The translations under genes were made by a program, and so were the position numbers. Shown here one piece after another: positions 1 through 9,775 of a stretch of DNA of 64,000 bases (the first letter of the stretch is position 1; each line of letters begins with the position of its first letter). This DNA is from Streptomyces antarcticus. Its GTDB lineage: Bacteria; Actinomycetota; Actinomycetes; Streptomycetales; Streptomycetaceae. Under the pieces are notes generated by a model. The model was not told the DNA's origin. It did not search any database and saw nothing but the letters and a program-made list of their open reading frames with translations. Location of the stretch: the NCBI RefSeq assembly GCF_026627255.1, contig NZ_JAPNLM010000007.1, forward strand, positions 124,001-188,000. The letters run 5' to 3'.

Positions 1-1278
1 GGCGCGGTGGCGTTGGTCGGCGACGAAGTCGACCATGTGGTCGCGGGTGAGCAGCCGGGGGTCGTGGCCGCCGCCGGGTGTCTGTGCTTCCAGGTAGGCG
101 CTGAGCTCGGAGGCGGCGCGGCGTAAGCCGTCGAACCCGCTTCGGCTGCGGGGTGGATCGCTTTGCAACCGGTCTGCCATCGAGTCCCAGACCATGTCGC
201 GGAGCCATCGCTGGGAGATGGACGTCAGGTCGAAGTAGCTTCGGCTTCCTCGGAGGCGGACACCGAAGTGTTCCGTCTCGAGAAAGCCGGCGTCCTTGGT
301 GTCCTGGCGGGAGAAGTAGACCAGCTGAAGTTGATCGGCCATCTCGCGGCCGACCTGATGGACCAGCGGCTTGCTCTTCGCCTCGTCGAGGTCGAGGTCA
401 GCCAGCGAGTTCAGCTCATGGAGGCGGCAGTGGTCCGTCAGGTACTGCACCCAGGTCAGCGGCCAGCTGCGACCTTGGGTGTAGCCCTGGGCATGGCGGA
501 ACATGGTCCACTTGATCTCTGCCTTCAGCAGCGGAGGCAGGCCCAGGAGCGAGAGCTTTCCGTTGACCCGGTGGGCCGGGCCGCTCTGCCAGCACCAGCG
601 GCGGAAGGCCGCCTTGTCGGTGTAGGCGACGGTGACGGTCTCGCCGCGGTCCAGGCGCCGGCTCCAGCTCTGATGCAGTGAGGCCCCTCCGGGTCGGCCT
701 TGGTGTTTGTAGCGCGACAGGTGGTTCGCGCACAGCCCCAGTGGATGCGCTGCCAGCTCGGGACACGCCACCACCAAGCACTCACCGAAGGTCGGGAACG
801 GCTTCTCTCCAGCCAGCCATCCGTCGTAGTCGACGGTTGTCCCGTGCTTCTCGCGCCAGTACTTGCTGAGCAACCTCCAGCGCCGGGCGTGCAATTGACA
901 CAGCGGCGACGACGCCCACGCCGGCAGATCCGGGCAGATCACGCACCGGGGCGGCACGGACCATGAGGCCCGCTTCTGCGGAACGGCACCACTGAGGAAG
1001 TCGGTGACGCTCACGCCGGTGGTGCGAAGTTTGATCCACTGCCGGCGGTGCACGTAGCAGTAGTCCCTGCCGGGTTCCTGGGGCTTCTCGCAGGCGGGGA
1101 CGCCGCACAGCCAGCGGAAGTGCGGGTGGTCGCCGGGCACCACGATGACGTCGGGCCGGTAGAGCGGGTCGAACGACGGCGCGGCGATCAGCGCGGTGAG
1201 GATCTCCAGCCGGTCGGTGCCGGTCCGGTTCGCGGGCCCGTTCGTCGGCTCGGTTGGCAGAAGCTCGAGCGCGGTCAT
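1..1278 (-). CDS. Large zinc-finger protein of an integrative element (partial, runs off left edge)
   Basis: The minus strand is open for all 426 codons from ATG 1278 to the window edge, so the C-terminus is missing. The start overlaps the stop of the recombinase by ATGA, implying translational coupling and joint function. Three similar motifs near the N-terminus look like zinc-binding knuckles: C58-C63-C74-H77, C112-C115-C127-H130 and C167-C172-C183-H186 (C-x2/4-C-x10/11-C-x2-H). The rest, rich in Trp and Arg, gives no catalytic motif in the visible part. By analogy with the TnpA/TnpB arrangement of Tn554-like elements, a longer second recombinase or DNA-binding partner is likely, but that is inference. 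The reading frame, coupling and repeated Cys/His pattern make the gene itself secure; its function is not. Confidence 0.75.
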   Translation of the reverse strand, partial: MTALELLPTEPTNGPANRTGTDRLEILTALIAAPSFDPLYRPDVIVVPGDHPHFRWLCGVPACEKPQEPGRDYCYVHRRQWIKLRTTGVSVTDFLSGAVPQKRASWSVPPRCVICPDLPAWASSPLCQLHARRWRLLSKYWREKHGTTVDYDGWLAGEKPFPTFGECLVVACPELAAHPLGLCANHLSRYKHQGRPGGASLHQSWSRRLDRGETVTVAYTDKAAFRRWCWQSGPAHRVNGKLSLLGLPPLLKAEIKWTMFRHAQGYTQGRSWPLTWVQYLTDHCRLHELNSLADLDLDEAKSKPLVHQVGREMADQLQLVYFSRQDTKDAGFLETEHFGVRLRGSRSYFDLTSISQRWLRDMVWDSMADRLQSDPPRSRSGFDGLRRAASELSAYLEAQTPGGGHDPRLLTRDHMVDFVADQRHRA

Positions 1279-2462
1279 GCGTCTTCACCCCAGACCGCGC
1301 TCAGGGCCGCTTGGAACTCCGGAGAATGCAGGTCGGGGTGCCCGTAGACCTCCTCGACGGTCTGAACCGATGCCCAGTTTCCCGCCTCTCGGGCGACCAG
1401 CATGTCGCCGTCGGTGGCGTCCAGGACAGCGTTGGTGAAGGTGTGCCGGAATGCGTGGGGTTTGATGCGGCCCGGCAGGTTGGCGCGGCGTCCGGCGCGC
1501 CGGAGCATCCCGCGAGCGGCATCGGCAGTCCACGGCTGGCCGCGGCGCGGACCGGACAGTTGGATCAGCAGCATGCCGTGATCGGCGGCGTGCTTGGCGT
1601 ACTCGGTGGTCATGTACTGGAAGTAAGTCCGGATCATGGCTGGGCTCACGCGCACGATCTCACCTCCGGTGATGACCCCGTCGCGCAGCCACCAGTCCGG
1701 CTTGATCTTGGCTGCGGCGCGATTGGCGTTGCCCGACCGATGGCACACGTGCAGGTGAGGGCTCTTGCATTCTCCGCAGGCGGCATCGGGGCGAAGGTGC
1801 AGATCAACGAGGTGAAGTCCCGTCAGGCCGCCGATGCGCAGACTGGCGTCCGACAGCCACGTCACCACCAGCCTGTCACGGGCGGTGTTCATCACTTCCA
1901 TCAGCTCGGGGCGGGCTCCGTCCGGCAGCATCTTCGGATGCCGACGACGTGTGCCTCGCCGTGGCGACAGCGGGTTGGCCGGCAGCGATGTCTGAAGGTG
2001 CCCCAGCAGGGACCGATCGCGGTCCCTTTGCGTGGGCAGCCGTCTCACCTCCAGTGCCACTGCCAGTTCCGCGTTCACCCCGGTGCCGCACTGCAGCAGG
2101 TAGAAGCCCTTGAGGCAGGCCGCGGCGACCTCCAGCGCCGACGAGCTGTACGGACGCTTGCCTTGCCGCCACGGCTGCCCGAACGGCATCGCCACCTTCG
2201 CTCCCACGGCCCCCATGTACCGGTACAGGTCCTGCAGCGACATCGACGACGTCGTGAGCCCCTCCTGCTTCCGCCACCGCAGGTGATCAACGAGGAAGTA
2301 CGCGTACGTCCGCTGCGTGCCTCTGCCCTCGTACAACCGCAGGAAGCGATCCGACTCCTCCTCCACCCCACCATCGGCATGCAAGATCGTGTACGACCAC
2401 CCGCCTCCAGCCCTCGGCATCTGCTGAACCCGAAAGTCCTCCAGCACCATCACACTTCGCAC
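1275..2462 (-). CDS. Tyrosine site-specific recombinase (phage-type integrase)
   Basis: A 395-residue integrase. The C-terminal catalytic domain shows Arg209 (SDASLRIGGL), the H336-x-x-R339 box (HAFRHTF), Trp363 in the second His/Trp position (GNWAS) and Tyr373 (EVYGH), the expected nucleophile. The N-terminal part should bind arm/core DNA. An insert between the first Arg and the HxxR box carries C229, C232, C240 and H241, a possible extra zinc site. The GTG start at 2462 is favoured by GGAGG seven bases upstream; ATG 2450 is an alternative. It sits at the very end of an element next to an interrupted host gene, as expected for an integrase adjoining its attachment site. It is coupled to the downstream zinc-finger gene. 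Confidence 0.9.
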   Translation of the reverse strand: MRSVMVLEDFRVQQMPRAGGGWSYTILHADGGVEEESDRFLRLYEGRGTQRTYAYFLVDHLRWRKQEGLTTSSMSLQDLYRYMGAVGAKVAMPFGQPWRQGKRPYSSSALEVAAACLKGFYLLQCGTGVNAELAVALEVRRLPTQRDRDRSLLGHLQTSLPANPLSPRRGTRRRHPKMLPDGARPELMEVMNTARDRLVVTWLSDASLRIGGLTGLHLVDLHLRPDAACGECKSPHLHVCHRSGNANRAAAKIKPDWWLRDGVITGGEIVRVSPAMIRTYFQYMTTEYAKHAADHGMLLIQLSGPRRGQPWTADAARGMLRRAGRRANLPGRIKPHAFRHTFTNAVLDATDGDMLVAREAGNWASVQTVEEVYGHPDLHSPEFQAALSAVWGEDA

Positions 2463-3272
2463 TCAGCTACCTCCACGTCGATGTACGTGAAGGCAACAAC
2501 CAGGCCGGTCGGTAAAGGGACACGCGAAGACGCCGAATTCCCTCCCTACGAACGACCCAGACAACCAAGGCGCGTTCGGTAAATGCCCCGGGTGCCGCTT
2601 GAGGTACCAGACGCCTCCTTCGGACCCGGTGACCCGCCAGACCCGGCTGCCGGTCCGGGCCCAGGAGACCTCCGCCGTCCCGGTGATCCGGCCGACGGCC
2701 CCCTCGGTGAACGCCCGTAGCGCATACGGCAGTTCGGGTGATCCGGTGGGCGGGCCGGGCAGGAGGCGGGTGCGGTCGGGGCCGTCCGGGGTGTGCTGGA
2801 CCGGGTCGCCGGTCCGCTGGAAGTGCACGGCGGCGGGCAGCCCGGCGCGGTAGGCGTCCAGGCCGGCCCGGCAGTACGCCACCATCGGCTCCGGCAGCGC
2901 GTCCAGCGGGTACCAGCCCATGCCGTCGCACCGGTCCGGCTCCAGCACCCGCGGCCGGCCGGACCACCGCCGGACCTCGAAGAACACTCCGATCCGCGAA
3001 CGGGTTCCCACGGGCGGGTGGTGGTGGACCGTGACGGCGCAGGTCACGTCCTCGGGGTCGATGAGGACGCCGGTCTCCTCGCGGGCCTCCCGGACCACCG
3101 CCCCGACCATGTCCTCGCCGGGGTCGAGGTGTCCGGAGGGCAGGTGCCACAGCCCGGTGGCGTACACCGGACCGGCGCGGCGGGACAGCAGCACCTCGGG
3201 GCCGGACTCGCCGTCGCGGCGCAGGACGAGGTGGACGTCGACCGGCACGGTGTGCCGGGCGCCGCCGCTCAC
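2463..3272 (-). pseudogene. NUDIX hydrolase-phosphotransferase fusion, cut by the integrative element
   Basis: Residues from about 10 to 150 form a NUDIX hydrolase with an intact box (G..x5..E..x7..REAREETGV; LPSGHLDPGED then REAREETGV). A phosphotransferase-like N-terminus follows: a TAEVSWARTGSRVWRV segment, then WYLKRHPG. Just after WYLKRHPG (about 2585) similarity to the expected kinase fold stops, and about 40 unrelated residues run to a stop at the edge of the integrase gene. From memory of this family, the kinase domain should continue for some 200 residues, so the 3' part has been displaced. The start is taken at GTG 3272 (SGGARHTVPVDV), though its ribosome site is weak. The NUDIX half may still be functional. 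Confidence 0.7.
2480..2595. other. Probable attachment-site junction of the integrative element
   Basis: Host-like coding sequence (the kinase part of the interrupted fusion) ends at about 2585 on the minus strand. The integrase gene starts at 2462. The crossover site should therefore lie in this roughly 110-bp stretch. No direct repeat can be confirmed because the other element end is outside the window. Confidence 0.4.
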
Positions 3273-3394
3273 CGCTCGGCCCGGGGACGGCGTGCGGGTG
3301 GTCCGGTGAGGACGTACTCCTCGTGCGGACCGGGCCTGCACCGGTTGCGGTCGGCGGCCACCGGGTCGAACAGGGTCACGTGTCTCCGATCATG

Positions 3395-3448
3395 GGTGCG
3401 GGTGCGGGTGCGGGTGCGGGTGCGGGTGCGGGTGCGGGTGCGGGCGCG
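3395..3448. repeat. Tandem hexamer (GGTGCG) array
   Basis: Eight perfect GGTGCG units (3395-3442) plus one GGCGCG unit, in the gap just downstream of the double-NUDIX gene. The 3273-3494 gap holds no other recognisable gene. Confidence 0.9.
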
Positions 3449-3494
3449 GCGGGCCGTCCGGCGGGAGGGGGCAAGAACGGTCCGAGCGATGTGG

Positions 3495-4472
3495 CTAAGC
3501 CCACCCCAGCTCCGTGTACGTACGGCCCTGGCCGATGGCTTCGATCGCGGCGCGGGTGTATCCGACGACGGGCTCGGGAAGCCGTCCTGGGTCGAACCAG
3601 CCCCACTCCAGGCACTTGTCCGGCTCCCGGACCTCCGGGGTCCCCGACCAGGCGTGCGCGCGGAAGACGAGCTGGAGGCGGGGTTGGCCGTCGCCGTCCT
3701 CGTCGAGGATGTGGACGGTGTGCACCAGTTCGACGTCCTCGGGGGCGATCGTGAGGCCGGCCTCCTCCCCGGCCTCCCTGATCAGGGAGGCCCGTGCCCC
3801 CTCCGTCTCGCAGTGACCGGCGAGGAAGTGCCATGTGCGGCCGGCGAACGCCACGGCCGGGTGGCGCAGCCCGAGCAGGATCCTGCCGTCGGGCCGCTGG
3901 AGGTACAGGTGGACCCCGAGGACGTTGAGGCGGGCCCCGCTGCCCCCGGCACGGGCCGACGGGTCCACGGGGCGGGGTGCGGGGACGGGGGCGGTCCGCT
4001 GGTGCAGCGCGATCACCTCGGCCGTCCACGGGCACATGGTCAGCCACGCGGTGGTGGCCGCGTCGAACCAGCGGAACATGATGCCCTCGGGACACGGGAG
4101 CGCGTCGGCGTCACCGTCCCACTCCCCGAGGTACACCTGAATCAGGTCTTGCCCCTGCCCCTGCCCATGCCCCTGCCCTTGGCCCTGTCCCTGCCCCTGG
4201 CCCTGGTGCGGGCCTTCTCCGGTACCGGGCCCGTGGGCGTTGACGACGGAGAGCGGTTCGAGCGGTACGGTCAGGCCGGTCTCCTCGAGGAGTTCGCGCT
4301 CCACCGCCTCGCGGCAGGTCTCCTCGCCCTCCCGGCCGCCTCCCGGGACCGACCACGTGCCCGGGTCGCAGATGTGCGGCTTGTTGGCGTCCCTCAGGTG
4401 CAGGAGGTACTGGCCTCGGGAGTTGACCAGCAGCGCGGCGGTCCCGCGCGGTTCGGTGGACGAGACGTTCAC
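3495..4472 (-). CDS. Tandem double-NUDIX hydrolase
   Basis: A 325-residue protein with two NUDIX domains in one chain. The first (about 1-160) begins RGTAALLVNSRGQYLLHLRD and has a full box (GGGREGEETCRE then RELLEETGL). The second (about 185-310) has a box ending REAGEEAGL, with the first box Gly replaced by Ala but the metal-binding Glu residues kept. Such enzymes hydrolyse nucleoside diphosphates linked to a variable group; the substrate cannot be read from sequence. The GTG start at 4472 is preceded by AGGAG seven bases away. A run of Gln-Gly dipeptides (about residues 90-109), encoded by a hexamer repeat, is inserted in the loop after the NUDIX box of domain 1. Confidence 0.85.
   Translation of the reverse strand: MNVSSTEPRGTAALLVNSRGQYLLHLRDANKPHICDPGTWSVPGGGREGEETCREAVERELLEETGLTVPLEPLSVVNAHGPGTGEGPHQGQGQGQGQGQGHGQGQGQDLIQVYLGEWDGDADALPCPEGIMFRWFDAATTAWLTMCPWTAEVIALHQRTAPVPAPRPVDPSARAGGSGARLNVLGVHLYLQRPDGRILLGLRHPAVAFAGRTWHFLAGHCETEGARASLIREAGEEAGLTIAPEDVELVHTVHILDEDGDGQPRLQLVFRAHAWSGTPEVREPDKCLEWGWFDPGRLPEPVVGYTRAAIEAIGQGRTYTELGWA
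4150..4206. repeat. In-frame hexamer repeat encoding (Gln-Gly)n
   Basis: About nine units close to GCCCCT (plus strand), read on the minus strand as a Gln-Gly tract with one His, inside the first NUDIX domain of the double-NUDIX gene. Confidence 0.85.
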
Positions 4473-4581
4473 GTCGTCACTCCTGACGTTCGGGTACGGG
4501 CGCCGGCGCGGCGGGGACCGGCAGGCAGGCGAGACGGCGGACGGGAGGGCACCACCGGGCCGGAACGGGCGACGGGGGCGT

Positions 4582-4905
4582 TCACCGCGGCCCGACCGCC
4601 CTCATCAGCGGTGCGGGGGAGTCCAGTTCGGGTGTCGCGGCGCCGGTCAGGACGTCCTGCGGGTACGGGAGGACACTGTTCGGGCGCGGGAGGGACCGCC
4701 GGCGCACCACCTCGTCCCACGACTCCCGGATCCGGGCCAGGGGCCTGCCCGGCCTGCCCGGTGCGGCGGCCGGTTCGTCACGGTGGGCGCCGGTCACGTC
4801 GGTGGAGTCGGGGGCGCGGTCGCGCTTCGGGAATCCGAAGCGGGCGCGGTGGAGCAGATGGTGGCCGTCGACGGGGAGCAGCGGTACGGCCGTGGTGGTG
4901 GGCAT
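4582..4905 (-). CDS. Small hypothetical protein
   Basis: A 107-residue open frame starting MPTTTAVPLLPVDGHHL. GGGAGG lies nine bases before ATG 4905, which decides the start over longer in-frame options. The composition is basic and Pro-rich, with a Trp-containing segment (RIRESWDEVVRRR) that looks conserved in character. There are no membrane helices or signal peptide. It points the same way as the double-NUDIX gene, about 110 bp upstream of it. No function can be assigned. Confidence 0.55.
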   Translation of the reverse strand: MPTTTAVPLLPVDGHHLLHRARFGFPKRDRAPDSTDVTGAHRDEPAAAPGRPGRPLARIRESWDEVVRRRSLPRPNSVLPYPQDVLTGAATPELDSPAPLMRAVGPR

Positions 4906-5225
4906 GGTGTGGTGCCTCCCGGCATCCCGAGCGCCGGCGGCCGCGACTCCAGGGCACTGCCGCTCGACGCCGGCCAAGCTACCAGCGGCTCCTGGGCAAA
5001 CACCCTATGAACCAAGGCACTTGACCTGTTCGAGTGAGAGGTTCGGTACGGAGTGCCCCGTGGACCCCAGGAAACCGAGCCACATCGGCCGACGGGACCC
5101 GGGCGGAGCCGGGGCGCGACGAAATGCCGGTGGCCCGGCCCCCCGATCGGACGGGAGGCCGGGCCACCGGCACGCAGTGTCGGAACCGCGGAACCGCGGA
5201 ACCGAACCGCGGTGTCGGCGTACGG

Positions 5226-5390
5226 CTACCAGCGGTACCAGCGGCCGCGGCCACCACTCTTGGGGCGCGCGACGAAGCCGATCAGCCACAGGATCAGGAC
5301 CGCGATCGCGACCCACCAGAGAATCTTCACCGCGAAGCCCGCGCCGAAGAGGATCAGTACCAGCAGAAGAACGAGAAGCAGGGGAACCAT
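5226..5390 (-). CDS. Small hydrophobic membrane protein
   Basis: A 54-residue protein made almost entirely of two adjacent hydrophobic helices (MVPLLLVLLLVLILFGAGFA, then ILWWVAIAVLILWLIGFVAR). It ends in the basic/aromatic tail GGRGRWYRW. Proteins of this shape and ending are common in Streptomyces as 'hydrophobic protein' of unknown role. ATG 5390 is chosen because GGAGG lies nine bases upstream; a longer start at 5411 lacks this. Confidence 0.75.
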   Translation of the reverse strand: MVPLLLVLLLVLILFGAGFAVKILWWVAIAVLILWLIGFVARPKSGGRGRWYRW

Positions 5391-5565
5391 AGTTATCAAC
5401 CTCCGAGACACCGTGTGCCCGGCCGTGCCCCACCCATGTATTCGATCTTACGTGTTTCTTATTCTCGCAGGCGGGCAGGTGAATCCATCGGTCTTCTGGA
5501 GGTAAGACGGCGAGGGCGGGCGAGAGAGACGCCACTGAGGGGGCTCGGAAGCGGCCGCCGGGATC

Positions 5566-6189
5566 TCAGCGGCTCTCGAACAGGGCGATGGTGTCCGAGT
5601 CGGTGAACCGAGGCTCTTCCGCTTCCGCGACCAAGAGGGCGGCGATTCCCGCGCGCGGCGCCATGGGAGGGATCAGCCGCGGTCCGAAGTCCGCGGCTCG
5701 CATCAGACGGCCGTTGCCCTGGTGCGGCTTGTTGGTCAGCGGCCCGGCATGGACGGTGGTTCCGCCCGCGGCGCGCACGGCGCGCCCGGCGTCCCTCTTC
5801 GCGTCCCACTCGTGGCGCAGGATGCGCTTGAGCAGGGCGCCGTTGAAGGCGCCGAGCGCTCCTTCGGTGGCACCCATGCCCAGTGAGGTGAGAAAGACGA
5901 CGCGAGGGGTGGCGGAGGCGATCTGCTGGGCGCCTTGGACGAGAATCGCGGGGTCTTGTCCTTTGACGATGCCCAGGGTGCTCACCACGACGTCAGCACC
6001 CTCGACCGCGGCCGTGACACTGCCGGGGTGGGTCACATCCGCCCGGACCACCCACAGGTTGTCGGCTGCGGGCGCATCTACCCTCTCCGGCCGGCGGGCG
6101 AGGGCTATGACGTCATGGCCGCGTTCCAGGGCGCGCGCGATCACCAGGCGGCCGGTCTGTCCGGTGGAACCGAGTACGGCGATCTTCAC
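5566..6189 (-). CDS. NAD(P)-binding oxidoreductase, NmrA/atypical SDR type
   Basis: A 207-residue protein opening directly with a Rossmann motif (KIAVLGSTGQTGRLVIARAL), the GxxGxxG dinucleotide-binding turn. Further segments follow the NmrA/SDR fold: an acidic residue after beta3 (RADVTHP), then VVVSTLGIVKG and RVVFLTSLGMG. The usual Tyr-x3-Lys pair is not evident, as in other NmrA-like members that act as redox-sensing or reductase proteins. GTG 6189 is preferred: GGAG lies just upstream, and a start further up would add low-complexity sequence made by a hexamer repeat. Confidence 0.8.
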   Translation of the reverse strand: MKIAVLGSTGQTGRLVIARALERGHDVIALARRPERVDAPAADNLWVVRADVTHPGSVTAAVEGADVVVSTLGIVKGQDPAILVQGAQQIASATPRVVFLTSLGMGATEGALGAFNGALLKRILRHEWDAKRDAGRAVRAAGGTTVHAGPLTNKPHQGNGRLMRAADFGPRLIPPMAPRAGIAALLVAEAEEPRFTDSDTIALFESR

Positions 6190-6238
6190 GATGATCTCCA
6201 GTCGTGAGAGCAGGGGAAGGACAGGGGTCGGCTCAGGG

Positions 6239-6268
6239 GCCGGGTCAGGGTCAGGGTCAGGGTCTGGG
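6239..6268. repeat. Tandem GGGTCA hexamers
   Basis: Four to five GGGTCA-like units in the short gap between the NmrA-type gene and the end of the IMPase-like gene. Confidence 0.7.
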
Positions 6269-7138
<870 letters not shown>

Positions 7139-7259
7139 GATCGCTCCTGACGCGGAAGGGAGGTGCGTGGCCGTTCGGTCGTCCGGCCGCTCGCTTACGA
7201 CGTTATGACCGGGTGTCATTGACTTCAAATGCAATCTAGTCACGACTGGATTTACCGTC

Positions 7260-7484
7260 ATGCAACTGGATTTGAACCTGCTTACGGCGTTCGACGCCAC
7301 GCGCGAAGAAGGCGATGTGACGGACGTCGCCGCCCCGCCTCCAGGTTTCGGCCACAAGTCGACCCCACCGGTGAGCCCGGACGGTACGTTCGCCGTGTTC
7401 TCGGGCCAGCGCACGGTCCGGGCCGTCCGCCGGGGAGGAGGCGCATGTCGGGGTCGAGCCGGAGGGGGATCCAGGGCTTCCTGA
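7260..7484 (+). pseudogene. LysR-type regulator remnant
   Basis: The frame starts MQLDLNLLTAFDATREEGDV, the typical opening of a LysR winged-helix domain. It loses similarity after about 22 residues, where the recognition helix should be, and stops after 74 codons. No effector-binding domain is found in any frame downstream. It is divergent from the IMPase-like gene across about 120 bp, the usual LysR layout. The intergenic sequence still contains a GACT-N13-AGTC dyad (7219-7239) that could be an old LysR box. Confidence 0.6.
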
Positions 7485-7813
7485 CGGTTGAGCCCTACGG
7501 CGCCGACCCGCGACTGCACCTGCCCTGGACGGTGCGGTGCTTGCCGAGGGAACACCCGCGCCGTCCGGCGATGAAGAGGACGACGACGATGACGATGACC
7601 GGGGGATCCGCCCTGCCGGGGCCACGGTGGCGGCAGGGCGGTCGCTTCCGACCAGGACCCGGACCGGGCCCGCCACCGGATACTCGATGCTGGCTCACCT
7701 ACGACGACGGGCGCGGGACACTCGACCGTCGGACCGTGGCAGGGCCCTGAGTCCGCGGCTGGCACGTCGGCCAAGACCCGCGCGGGGGGCTGGCTCAGCC
7801 CACGGAGACCGGC
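7485..7813. other. Non-coding stretch with no recognised gene
   Basis: Open frames here are high-GC shadows. A GAC/GAT triplet-rich run lies at about 7574-7600. Nothing supports a real gene. Confidence 0.5.
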
Positions 7814-9775
7814 TCAGCCCACGAGGTCCGGTGCACGCAGCACGGCGGACGGGATGCCCCACGCGTCGACGAGGTCGACCGCGAGGGGACGCACCTTGCG
7901 GCAGAGGTCGTTCACCTCGCGGCTGATCGCCTTGGAACGCTGGCCGGTCAGCCGCCCGTGCTCCATGAACCAAGCCCGGTCCGCCTGGATCGTCGACAGG
8001 GCGAACAGGTCGCAGAGGAGGCCGAGCGCCGCTTTCTCGCCGCCTTCGGGCAGCGCGCGCACCTGGTCGACGAAGGCCTCCGTCACCAGCCGCTCGACGT
8101 GGGCGCGCGCGAGCGCGATGACGTGGTCCTGCACCTGAGAGAAGACGGTGCCGACATCGCGCTTCTGGTCGATCCCGCGTTTGATCCGCCGGGCCAGGCC
8201 GGCGAGCATGTGCTCCTCGCGGAAGCGGACCATGGCGAGCTGGTACTCCGAGTCGAGCAGCCCGGCCTCCCGGTCCCACTCGTCGCCGCCCGGCAGCAGG
8301 TCGCGTACCCGTTCGAGCAGTTTGTGGGCCGACGTCCGCTCGATGACCGTCTCCACGGCGAGGCCGGTGACGTAGCGGACCATGCCGAGCTGGTCGAGGT
8401 CCTCGAACTCGCTCGCGTGATCGGTGAGCAGCCCCTTGGCCACGAGCTGGAGAAGGACGTGGTTGTCGCCCTCGAAGGTGGTGAAGACGTCGCTGTCGCC
8501 CTTGAGGGCGGCGAACCGGTTGACGGCGAGATAGCCGGCGCCGCCGCACGCCTCGCGGCACTCCTGGACGACCCGGGTGGCGTGCCAGGTGCCGAGCGCC
8601 TTGATGCCCGCGGCGCGCGATTCGAGCCGGCGCCGGGCCTGCGCGTCGTCCTCGATGCCGGAGAAGACCTCGTGCAGCTGCGTGCGTACGACGTCCTGCG
8701 CCGCGTGCAGGGCGTACGTCCGGGCGATGAGCGGCAGCAGGCGGCGCTGGTGCAGGCCGTAGTCGAGGAGCACCTGCTCCCCGCTGTCGGCGGCCGCCTC
8801 GAACTGCCGTCGCCGTACGGCGTACTTCGTGGCGATGGCGAGGGCGACCTTGGCGACGCTGATCCCGGCGCCCGCGACGCTGACCCGGCCCTGCACCAGG
8901 GTGCCGAGCATGGTGAAGAAGCGCCGGTTGGGGTTGTCGATCGCACTCTCGTAGACGCCCTCGGGGGTGACGTCGGCGAACCGGTTCAGCAGCGCCTCGC
9001 GCGGCACGCGCACGCCGTCGAACCAGATGCGGCCGTTGTCCACGCCGTTGAGCCCCATCTTGCGGCCGTCGTCCTCGATCCGGACGCCGGGCGCCGTCTC
9101 GCCGTCGACCCGGAGCGGGACGACGAAGGCGTGCACGCCCCGGGATAGTCCGTCCACCTCCAACTGGGCGAAGACGACGCCCAGTTCGGCATGGCGTGCC
9201 GCATTGCCGATGTAGTCCTTGCGCGCCTGGTCGTCGGGGGTGGTGATGACGAACTCCCGGCTCGCGGCGTCGTACGTCGCGACGGTGCCGAGCGCCTGGA
9301 CGTTGGAGCCGTGCCCGGTCTCGGTCATCGCGAAGCAGCCCATGAGCTCCCCCGTGATGAGGTCCGGGAGGTAGGCGTCGTGGTGACGCCCGGTGCCCAG
9401 GTGCAGGATCGCGCCGCCGAAGAGTCCGAACTGCACGCCGACCTTCACCAGGACCGACAGATCACCGAAGGCCAGCGTCTCGAACGCGGCGATCGAGGCC
9501 CCGACATCGGCGCCGCCGCCGTACTCGGCGGGAAAGCCCATGCCGGTCTGGCCCGTCGAGGCCATCTTGACGACGATCTCACGCACCCGTTCGCGGAACG
9601 CGTCGATGCCGAGTTCGTCGGCGTCTTCGAGGACGGAGGCGTACGTCGCCAGGTTCGTCCGGACGAGGTCGCGGATCCCGGCGTACTCGCCGTCGAGCAC
9701 CCCGGTCAGCGCGGAGACGTCGATCCGGGGCTGCACGTAGCCGGTCGCGGGGGCGGAAGCGTTCTCTGGGGCCAT
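7814..9775 (-). CDS. Acyl-CoA dehydrogenase/oxidase family protein
   Basis: A 653-residue protein of acyl-CoA oxidase length, longer than a plain dehydrogenase (about 380). Visible landmarks are the flavin/substrate segment CFAMTETGHGSNVQ (residues about 148-161), a middle beta-domain, DGVRVPREALLNRF, ACGGAGYLA, and TTFEGDNHVLLQL. The last holds the Glu expected to abstract the alpha-proton in acyl-CoA oxidases. It should oxidise acyl-CoA esters to 2-enoyl-CoA with FAD, in the cytoplasm, as the first step of beta-oxidation. The gene stands alone; the nearest upstream gene, rph, diverges. The ribosome site before ATG 9775 is poor. Confidence 0.85.
   Translation of the reverse strand: MAPENASAPATGYVQPRIDVSALTGVLDGEYAGIRDLVRTNLATYASVLEDADELGIDAFRERVREIVVKMASTGQTGMGFPAEYGGGADVGASIAAFETLAFGDLSVLVKVGVQFGLFGGAILHLGTGRHHDAYLPDLITGELMGCFAMTETGHGSNVQALGTVATYDAASREFVITTPDDQARKDYIGNAARHAELGVVFAQLEVDGLSRGVHAFVVPLRVDGETAPGVRIEDDGRKMGLNGVDNGRIWFDGVRVPREALLNRFADVTPEGVYESAIDNPNRRFFTMLGTLVQGRVSVAGAGISVAKVALAIATKYAVRRRQFEAAADSGEQVLLDYGLHQRRLLPLIARTYALHAAQDVVRTQLHEVFSGIEDDAQARRRLESRAAGIKALGTWHATRVVQECREACGGAGYLAVNRFAALKGDSDVFTTFEGDNHVLLQLVAKGLLTDHASEFEDLDQLGMVRYVTGLAVETVIERTSAHKLLERVRDLLPGGDEWDREAGLLDSEYQLAMVRFREEHMLAGLARRIKRGIDQKRDVGTVFSQVQDHVIALARAHVERLVTEAFVDQVRALPEGGEKAALGLLCDLFALSTIQADRAWFMEHGRLTGQRSKAISREVNDLCRKVRPLAVDLVDAWGIPSAVLRAPDLVG

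Noticed and set aside
2793..5024. 743-codon plus-strand frame
   Set aside because: Spans two NUDIX genes and a repeat on the other strand; its composition is that of a shadow.
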